From Gigaspora rosea (lineage: Eukaryota > Glomeromycota > Glomeromycetes > Diversisporales > Gigasporaceae), in the NCBI GenBank assembly GCA_003550325.1, contig QKWP01000210.1, forward strand, positions 85,495-149,494: 64,000 nt of DNA. Reading direction: 5' to 3'. Under the pieces are notes generated by a model. The model was not told the DNA's origin. It searched no databases and saw only the letters and a list, made by a program, of their open reading frames with translations. This document shows, in pieces, positions 56,301-64,000 of this stretch. Made by a program: the position numbers and the translations under genes. Every line of letters starts with the position of its first letter. The first letter of the stretch is position 1.

Positions 56301-56975
56301 AAAGCTTATAATTTATTGGGCCAACGATTGACTTGCTAAGAAGGTAAAAATTTTGCTTTTTTTCGCTTCTAATAAACCCCTTACATATCAATTACTTTAG
56401 TACTTATAAATATATTGAAAAAACCCCGATTACATAAAAATCTAGAATAATGCATGTTCGTGAAATTTTATATAAATGAACATTGTTTGAAAAGTATTTC
56501 GCTTATTCTAAATATAGTAATAAAAGGTTAAAAGAATAATAGTTTGATAAGGGCTAATACATTTAAGAAATTGCCGTATTGCGCATTGTTTTAATTTACT
56601 TCGAAGTGGTCAGGAGTTATTAAAGCTTATAATTTATTGGGTCAACGATTGAATGGCTAAAAAGGTAAAAATTTTTACTTAAATCCCTTACATATCAATT
56701 ACTTTAGTACTTATAAATATATTGAAAAACCTGATTACATAAAAATCTAAGAATGCTTAATAGAATAATGCACAATACGCATGTTCGTGAAATATTCTAT
56801 AAATGGGCATTGTTTGATTTCAAGCGGATTAATTTATTTAAAAGTATTTCGCTTATCCTAAATATAGTAATAAAAGGTTATAGTTTGATAGGGGCTAATA
56901 CATTTAAGGAAGTCGCTATATTGCGCATTGTTTTAACATCAAATTTACTTCGAAGTAATCAGGAGTTATTAAAAA
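56301..56975 (+). repeat. Tandem duplication, about 320-350 bp units
   Basis: Units start 'aaagcttataatttattggg' at 56,301 and 56,622 and share 'cccttacatatcaattactt', 'agtatttcgctta' and 'ttacttcgaagt(a/g)(g/a)tcaggagtt'. Unit 1 lacks several short segments present in unit 2. Confidence 0.9.
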
Positions 56976-57022
56976 CATTAAACGAGAATAGCGACATTTT
57001 TCTAATGTATTTAATATATTAA
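56753..57022 (+). CDS. Hypothetical protein, 89 residues, in the second duplicate
   Basis: ATG frame from MLNRIMHNTHVREIFYKWAL to a TAA, hydrophobic in the middle (SISLILNIVIKGYSLIG) with a helical C-terminus (LLKTLNENSDIF). The first duplicate has lost parts of this frame, so if it is a gene only this copy is whole. The frame at 56,070-56,339 (89 residues, strongly hydrophobic) lies upstream and runs into the first duplicate. Function unknown. Confidence 0.3.
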   Translation: MLNRIMHNTHVREIFYKWALFDFKRINLFKSISLILNIVIKGYSLIGANTFKEVAILRIVLTSNLLRSNQELLKTLNENSDIFLMYLIY

Positions 57023-57061
57023 ATAACTTTAAATTATATAAAAATGAGTTGAATTTTATTT

Positions 57062-57097
57062 ATACAAAAATAATACCATATGGTATTATTTTTGTAT
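57062..57097. repeat. Perfect 36-bp palindrome centred on CATATG
   Basis: ATACAAAAATAATACCAT followed by its exact complement. It is 40 bp after the frame ending at 57,022; could act as a hairpin in a transcript end or be a minimal MITE. Confidence 0.85.
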
Positions 57098-57474
57098 TAT
57101 CTATAACAATACTGGTTTAACGTAAATTATAAATCATAATACTGAAAGTTACATAAGTAATATATAAAAAATTGATTACTTTAGATAAAGCGAATATATT
57201 TAAATGCATTTGTAGTTAATAAGAAATAATTAAAGAACTTGATATATGCGAAATAATTTGATTACATTAGAACTATCTTGAAAATATTTAAATAAATTCA
57301 ATTTCCCTATCTTCCTCTTCGTAATTTTCCTATCAACTTCATTTGACACATTAAATTCTCTCTTCTATACTCATTCCTTATCTCATTTATTACATTTTTC
57401 TGATTAATCTTTAATATAACTAAAACATTTCGCAATTTTTTTTATTTCATTTTTTATTATATACATATTATATA

Positions 57475-57525
57475 CTCCCTTTTATTCCTCTCTCCCTTTC
57501 TCTCTCTCTTTTTTTCTCTCTCTCA
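57475..57525 (+). promoter_or_regulatory. Pyrimidine-rich leader of the IYP gene
   Basis: A CT-only tract (CTCTCTCCCTTTCTCTCTCT and onward) ends immediately before CAAATG. Pyrimidine tracts next to the start of transcription or translation are common in fungal genes; this supports 57,527 as the start. Confidence 0.5.
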
Positions 57526-57526
57526 A

Positions 57527-59147
57527 ATGTCTGCTCGAAAATTAGGAAAAGGTGAAAAAATGTCTGCTAAAAGACGTGAAGATTTCGTAAAAATGGCAGC
57601 TCAAAGGCGTGAAGAGTTTTTAAATATGACAGCTGATAGTCGCGTACCTCTGCAAGATACTGAGGGGGCTGCTGCGCAGCCTACCGAAACTATTGGCTCA
57701 GGATCTCCAAGACCTTCCAATAGTTAAAATTCAATAATATAATTTTTTTTATTTCGTTAATTTCTATTTATAATATTTTTAAATTAATCTAATATTTAAA
57801 ATAATTTAAGATCAAATTACTTTGGCCGAAATTAAGGATATGCTTATTGGGCTATCCGAAAAAGTTGATAGATTGGAGCGAAAGATTTCGAAAATGGATA
57901 GTCATATGTCGGAAGGTCTTAACCTTTCGAATGAAACAAAATTCATTAAAGTAATTATTATTTTTATCAGTTATATAAAATGTTTATAATTAATTTAATC
58001 TAAGTTAATAATATTTTATTTTATAATAGCAAACTTGTGCAGCAATAGCTAGACGGCTAATTGCAAAGAATATTTATCCTACGGAGGATCAATTTAAAAC
58101 TGAAACTGAGGAATACCTCCTAGAAAATGAAGCAGAATTTTACGAAGGAATGGATGATAGAGATTGGAATACATATTATGAAGATAAACTTGCAAAACCT
58201 GTAAATTTTTTCATAAATTCGATTACATTCGCATTGTGTTAAATTATTGCATTTTCGTTTTTTTAAATATGTTTCTTAAAATATCAATGTATTTCGAACT
58301 AATTCGAACTGTTTTAAATTCATTTGCATAAATTTATTTTTTAGCTCCTATCTCAGCATCGATCTTGCCGAAGTCGAGTTTCCTCGAAAATAAAGGAATC
58401 AGTTTTTGACGTTTTTGGGGAGACTCTTTTAGACCCAATAAACACAAACGCCACGCCGCAATCTATTACGGACTGGAAGAAATCCGCTAAAACCAAATCA
58501 TGCTATAAAAAGCTTTTTAAGCCCATAGATGAAAATAATGCCGACGAGACCTATTTTACGCGCATACTTGCGAGGGCATGGCCAGCTTCCACACCCACCA
58601 ATATGCAATTGGCATACACAATAACAGTATGCCAAATATTGCTAAACGATCATTATGAAAAGCTCACTATGAGCGATGAAATAATTAAAAATAGATTAAA
58701 TAAAAACATAGTAAGTAATATATAATTAATTATATTTAAATTATTTAAATATACGTAAAATAATTCTAATATTTGTAAATTTAATTAAATAAGGATAAGT
58801 TAATAGCTGGCACTGCTTGTCGCCCCCCTGCTACTGATGATGAGGAATCTTTAACGGAAGATGAACAAGTCGAAGCATCATCTAGTAAGCGGGGTCGAAA
58901 ACGTAAGAGGGCTCCCACCACATCCCGCACTACTAAAAAGGGCAAACGAGTTGCACTAAGCCCTGGTTCCGTCCCTGATTCTCCCCACCATTCACATGAA
59001 TCCGAATCATATCAAGATTATTCGCAAGATCTCGAACAAAGCCAAGATAATCCGCATTCCACAAGCCAGGATAATCCGCCTCCTTTCTCATCTTCAAGCC
59101 TCCCGCCAACACAATCTCATTCTGAAGATGCTGGTCATCACGAATAA
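57527..59147 (+). CDS. IYP-family protein, five exons, about 408 residues, function unknown
   Basis: Exons 57,527-57,722, 57,811-57,950, 58,030-58,200, 58,345-58,710 and 58,794-59,147 join in frame. All introns are GT-AG; the first donor, GTTAAA, is weak. Exon 1 begins with 11-residue repeats (MSARKLGKGEK, MSAKRREDFVK, MAAQRREEFLN). Residues about 68-100 form a likely coiled coil (IKDMLIGLSEKVDRLERKI). Residues 113-291 hold a conserved-looking core: IYPTEDQFK, WNTYYEDK, VFDVFGETLLDP, DWKKSAKTKSCYKKLF, LAYTITVCQILLND. The tail has a basic patch at about 323-343 (SKRGRKRKR, TKKGKR; nuclear signal) and a Ser/Gln/Asp-rich end. Exon 3 has relics at 54.9 and 55.4 kb. It converges on the Plavaka transposase at 60.45 kb, so it may be a TnpA-like accessory protein or an independent family. 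Codons and CpG look maintained. Confidence 0.7.
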
Positions 59148-59149
59148 AA

Positions 59150-60452
59150 TAATAATTTTTTTTACTTTTTTTATTTCTATACGTTTTTATATTTTTATTT
59201 TATTACATATATGTATATTTTTTTTTTTTTATTTCTATTACGTTTTTATATTTTTTTATTTTATTTTATATATATCTTATTTTTTATTTTATACATTTTT
59301 ATATATTTTTATTTTTATATTTTTATTTTTTATTCTTTTTTATGTTTGATTTTTATTTATATATTTTTTTTCATTTGTCTTAATAAATACTTTAATTTTG
59401 TCAAAGTTTAATCAATTCGAATTAGTTCAAATTAGTTTAGTACTATGAATATCACAGCACTTAATTCTAATATTTTATCACATGAAAATATTTACTTTTA
59501 TTAAGTTTTATGCCATATTTTCGAATTATTCTAAAATAATTTAAAAGTTTTTAAACTTTAGTAATACTTTAATTTAATTATAATTGTAAAATTTGCGTTC
59601 TGAATTATTGACTATTCTAATTTTGTTTAATTGATAATTGAATCATTTTTTAAATACTCTGAACTGTTGCGAATACTTTCGAAATTTTGTCATATAATTT
59701 AATTTCTGTCTTTTCTACTTTTGTTTAATATCCCAGTTCATTATTTGGTTTCTAAAACTCTATAATTTTATTTGCGTTATTTAAATTCTTCAAGACTTTT
59801 TAATTTTCACAGTTCATATCTCGACAAAATTTGAAGCTATCTTGTGAATTAAATCATTAAAATAGCTTTAAACTTCATCGAGATTTGCATAAGCTGATGC
59901 ATTAAATTTTTTAAAATGTCAATCCGTATTCCAAATAAATTATACAATGTAAAATTACTATATTGGTTAAATAAATTTAAATTTTTCTATTGGTCAGATA
60001 ATGAAAATCAAAACAACATAATTTACCATATTGGTCAAATAAATTATAAATTCTTCTATTGGTCAGATTTATGAAAATCAATAAAATAATGTTTACGTTT
60101 TGCGAAATATTTTGAATTTTTCCAGAATAAACTATTCTAATTTTGTTTTATTGATAAATTGAATCATTCAAGTTATTTAAATATATTCGAAATACTTTCT
60201 TTATTTTTCGATATTTTAGTTAATTGTGATAATTAATAGTTTCGAAAACTTTTAAATAATTAAAATTATGTTTAAGTTTATTCGATATTGAGCGAAATAT
60301 TTTTTAAATTTTTATACTTAATATCGTCTTTTAAATAGTTTAATATACTGAACTTTAAATTTAAGGTTTTTACTCTATAGAATTTTATATGTATTTAATT
60401 AATGCGAAACATTTCGAACTATTTTAAATTTTTCTAAACTGATTTAATTTTA
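59150..60452. other. Spacer between two convergent genes
   Basis: Starts with a T-rich low-complexity tract (59,150-59,395). At 59,950-60,090 a unit with 'tattggt(c)aaataaat' and 'ttctattggtcagat' is repeated at a period near 67 bp. No gene. Confidence 0.5.
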
Positions 60453-60916
60453 TTAGAAGATATACTTATTTACTAAATAATCATTAGTTTTATCAAAGCG
60501 TGGAATTATATGAACATTATTTTTAATTGCTTCAACATTAACTATATTATATAATTCCGTTAATTTAAGTCTAGGACATCCATAATGATATTGATTCCTT
60601 GCAGACTTAAAATCATACCACTGAATTAATGCGAGATTATTCACATTTCCTTCAGTAGTTTTAACTTTGATTAATAAGTATATCTAAAAACAAATTAAAT
60701 ATTAAAAATTTAATATTTTAAAAATCTAAAAAAAAAATACAACAAATACTGTACCTGTCCATAACAAATTCCTTTATCTGTCAAATATTCAAATAGTTTT
60801 TCAGAATCCATAGCAACTGCTACATTGCTATACCAGGCTTTTCCATAAAAATTATCTGTTGCTTGAATTATAAAACCATTTTCTAAAGTACTGAGCTATA
60901 TATATTAATTATATAA

Positions 60917-61905
60917 TTTTTTTTTTTTAGTCTGGACGATCCTGCCTTTATTTATTCGTAAATGCCTAGTAACTAGTGTTCGTACTGAAGTACGTATACA
61001 GTATACCAAATTACACCCAAATAAAGACTCACTCGATACAAAAGTACCCAGGTGTGACCGCCATTTCACAAATTTGTCTCCATCAGGGTCCCAATGCTTG
61101 TTGAGACTTGATTCCCAAACATCACTGACCAGTTTGCTAATGCCGTGTCAGGATCGTACTCACTTCCTTAAATTCTTCCTTCTTTATAAAGAGCAAATGA
61201 AAAAGGGGGAAAGTAAAAAGAAACTACCAAGAAAACGAACTACACAAAAAGAAAAAAAACCAATATAAAAAAGAAAAAACAAAGAAAAGAAGCTAATCCT
61301 GATACGTGGAAGCAGAAAAAGAAAAAAACAAAAGAAAGAAAAAAACGATTCTGACTATTTATAAAAATTATATAATACTGCGCAAGGAAACGCCTCCCCA
61401 AAGTATTATATGTACATATAAGAAACAAAAGAACATTCTGGAATTTATTTCTGCAGATCTGCCTACTCCATTGTGCCATGTCTCATTATACGTCCGTTCC
61501 TGTTTATCAACTTCATACCTTCTTCCCAATTAGGATAGAAACAACAATGCTGATTTTTGGAGAGGGTATGCCGAATTTCCCACTTTCCATCAAAAATTCC
61601 AGAAAAACTGCTTCAAGCGAGAATATGGTAGAGTGTATATGGTCGAATATGTTCTTGTAACCAAAAAACCTTAAAAAGAGTATTGAAAAACTTATTTTTA
61701 GTTCACCGCCTAGCCAGACTGGAAAAACCTTCGTCGACAAAAGAAAACTTCTACCAGAATTTCTTGTACCAAGGGCACCCACTGCCAGTTATCTTGCACA
61801 ACCAACGCTTCTGGCTTGCATGTTGAATATATAAAGGAGTCCTCGAATAGAAGAAAAGGTTAACCTTTATAAAAACTAGTATTATACGCAGCTGCTTCGT
61901 CTTTT
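60917..61905 (+). mobile_element. Three-copy repeat family, copy 3, inserted in the transposase gene
   Basis: Lies between transposase blocks ending at 61,907 and resuming at 60,895, next to T12 at 60,917-60,928. It shares 'tatataatactgcgcaagga', 'caaagtattatat', 'tttctgcag' and 'aacaacaatgctgatttttg' with 26,700-27,780 and 41,280-42,200, but keeps its CpG sites and so looks youngest. The T run could be the poly(A) tail of a minus-oriented retroposon. Frames on both strands (plus 61,074-61,268; minus 61,513-61,782) have no recognised motif. Confidence 0.5.
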
Positions 61906-62364
61906 ACTAAAAAATTTTTGTTTTTCTTTTGTTCGGAGATTTGTACAAGTGATCGTCAGAAAGAGTTTTTTGCAAATTAAAATTTTTTTCATTGATTATA
62001 TAATTATTTTGGTTTGTTGAACTAAAATATATAGTTAAATATTCTAATAAATGTTCAAGCCCAGAATATATTTTAGAATTTGGCCTATAATTTTTTAATC
62101 TGTGATCAATAAATTCCTGAGCATTATTTAAACCAAATGTCCAAATTAAATTAGTAAATTTAAAAGGATTTATAGTTTTGAAATTTTTTAGTTTGCTTGA
62201 TAACAAATTTGATGCAATAGCTTGTCTTTGAACCTATTTAATATAAATAAATTTAGTTAACTTTTAAAAAAATATTATAAACATTATTAATAATTAAACA
62301 ATTATTACCACTTTCATTATTTGATCCTCTATATTTTGTTTATTACTTAAATAATATAGTGTTT

Positions 62365-62485
62365 TAACAAAATCTTTATGAAGACTTTCATAAGTTTCAG
62401 TAGAAAATCCATTCAAACAACCATNTAACAAAATCTTTATGAAGACTTTCATAAGTTTCAGTAGAAAATCCATTCAAACAACCAT
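62365..62485 (+). other. Exact 60-bp duplication joined by one N (assembly artefact)
   Basis: 62,365-62,424 and 62,426-62,485 read the same, with a single N at 62,425. It duplicates part of a conserved transposase exon, which is unlikely to be biological. Confidence 0.85.
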
Positions 62486-64000
62486 ATTTTTTAATTAAAT
62501 CAGTAGTATGATAGACCCATGAATACAATTTTGGAAACTTTAATTTAGAAGCAGAATTTGTTTTAAAAAGTTTAGTAAATTGTTAAGCCCAATTTATTAT
62601 TAGATTCTAAATAAAATAAAACTATATTAATATTCGATAATAAAATTATTTAAATTAAATTTTTCAAATAATTCTAAAATATTCACAAAGTTGCGAAATT
62701 ATTTACATACCTCAAAATCATTTAAGTCGCTATTAGTGAATTCTTCATGTCGACTTAAAAGATACATATTATTCCAATCTTCATAAAGCTTTAATAACTT
62801 ATTTTGAACAGATTCGTCAATATCCAGGTTGTCCAGAACAAATATCATAACCTTCATAAGGTTATGATACTCATTTGCAGTAATTCTAGCAAGTGATTAA
62901 ATCCCATTTTTAAAAATTTTAAGTTCTGGAAATCTTGGAATATTAGCTAATCTATTATCAATAGTAACCAGAATTGAAGCTCCATATCTTTCTTTTAATA
63001 GACTGATGTAAAATTAATTTGATGTTTAAATAATCCCAAATCTAAATGATGCATTCTATCAATAACTGTTGTTTCATAAATATTCATATCACTAAAATTA
63101 ATAAAAGTATAAATGTTAATAATGATTATATATTGTGTAGTTATAATATTTAAAAGTTCGAAATAGTTTAATATTATTCACATGGTTGCGAAATGAATAG
63201 CACTAATTAATCATCGTAAAAGTAAAATTTGCATTTGAATTCTAAATATATTTAAAATATTTTGACCCATTTTAAAATAATTCGCAATAATTCGAAATTA
63301 TTTAATTCTAAAATAAGTATCTAAAGTAAAGTTTGTTTTGTACTTTTTAAATATTTTTAGTATTTTGAATATTTTTAAATTATTTCGAAATTATTAGAAT
63401 AAAATAAAATAAATAAAACAATAAACTTACTTAAAGTTTCAAAAGTAATTTGGTATGGATTCTATACATACTGAATTTTCTTCACTATTATTAAGACAGT
63501 TTCATATATTTTCATGATTTCTAAGCACCAAATCATGTTTAGAACAGGTTGTATTTGCCAAATCATCTCTATTTATTAAACAAAAATGACAAGGGTGATT
63601 TGAATTTGTTGATTTATAAGTCAGACAAAAGGTAGCAGCTTCTGGCCAATCTGCGATTATAGTCAAAACTTTCGGATATAACCAGACAACTTTGTTATCA
63701 ATTAACATATTTATACCCAAGTTCGAATAGTTTCGAATTGGTTCTAATAAAATTTCTAAACATTTATGAAATGTTTGTCTAACTATTAGTTTATTTTTAG
63801 CAGATGTTTTAATTATTGGCAAATAATCCAATAACTGCTTTGCATCATGCTTATTTCTTCGCTATGTAGGTATATTTCCTAGTGACATATATATTGGGTG
63901 AAGCTGACTTTTACCCAATGTGTCACAATTTGTTGCGTCTGAATATAAAATAATTGATAAAAGTTTTGATCCTATAGGCAAAGAATTTTGAGCAGTTTTC

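Larger units (their letters stand above)
60453..64000 (-). mobile_element. Plavaka-type DNA transposase gene, broken, runs off the window
   Basis: Minus-strand exon blocks: 63,502-64,000, 62,711-63,091, 62,309-62,606, 61,907-62,233, 60,755-60,895 and 60,453-60,683, mostly with GT-AG borders. They keep typical signatures: IILYSDATNCDTLGKSQLHP, YMSLGNIP, LLDYLP, IADWPEAATFCLTYKSTNSN with HPCHFCL, DRMHHLDLGLF, LKFPKLYSW with YGCLNGFSTETYESLHKDFV, and the C-terminal LIQWYDFKSARN, YGCPRLKLTELYN, IIPRFDKTNDYLVNKYIF. Lesions seen: a TAG after GNIPT, a 1-bp shift and a TAA in the second block, a TAA at the start of the third, and a 1-kb insertion before the last two. The 60-bp repeat around the N at 62,425 adds length but is probably an assembly fault. 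Cut-and-paste transposase; N-terminus outside the window. Confidence 0.8.

Noticed and set aside
57527-57727. A complete 66-residue protein ending at 57,727
   Set aside because: The stop lies just inside the first intron; the downstream exons continue in frame from 57,722 to 57,811.
58996-59411. Frames overlapping the 3' end of the IYP gene and its T-rich spacer
   Set aside because: Out of phase with the spliced gene and mostly T-run translation.

Overview
The window looks like repeat-rich nuclear DNA of a fungus, most likely an arbuscular mycorrhizal fungus close to Rhizophagus. The DNA is extremely AT-rich, genes are sparse and have short GT-AG introns, there is an HMG-box protein and a Zn2Cys6 protein, and there is a Plavaka-type DNA transposase. 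No rRNA, true tRNA gene or CRISPR array was seen. The species assignment is inference.

Layout. 1-9 kb: the start of a BED/CGGBP1-like zinc-finger protein on the minus strand, a secreted-protein gene broken by a hAT-type MITE, a few palindromes, and an HMG-box gene at 7.4-8.0 kb. 9-33 kb: a nested mass of repeats (tandem repeats, palindromic MITEs with TA, TTAA or other short target duplications, a tRNA-headed SINE-like insertion) with almost no CpG. 33-40.6 kb: a CpG-containing island with a Zn2Cys6 protein, an inverted duplication of a gene piece and two 8-bp-TSD MITEs. 40.6-54 kb: a second CpG-poor repeat block holding a tandem array of palindromic satellite units, a family of short palindromes and large foldback elements. 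54-64 kb: a CpG-containing region with fragments and one apparently intact five-exon copy of an unrecognised 'IYP' gene family. Its intact member converges on a broken Plavaka-type transposase, which is itself split by another repeat.

How the parts relate. Several repeats are present both in the CpG-poor blocks and in the CpG-containing regions. Comparing them shows that CpG sites have become TpG or CpA in the CpG-poor copies, which suggests that DNA methylation and deamination shape the blocks. Two identical duplications, each joined by a single N (45.77 kb and 62.43 kb), look like assembly joins rather than biology. The best candidate for something undescribed is the IYP family (57.5-59.1 kb, with relics at 54.9 and 55.4 kb). 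Whether it is a second protein of the neighbouring transposon or an independent gene family cannot be decided from this window.
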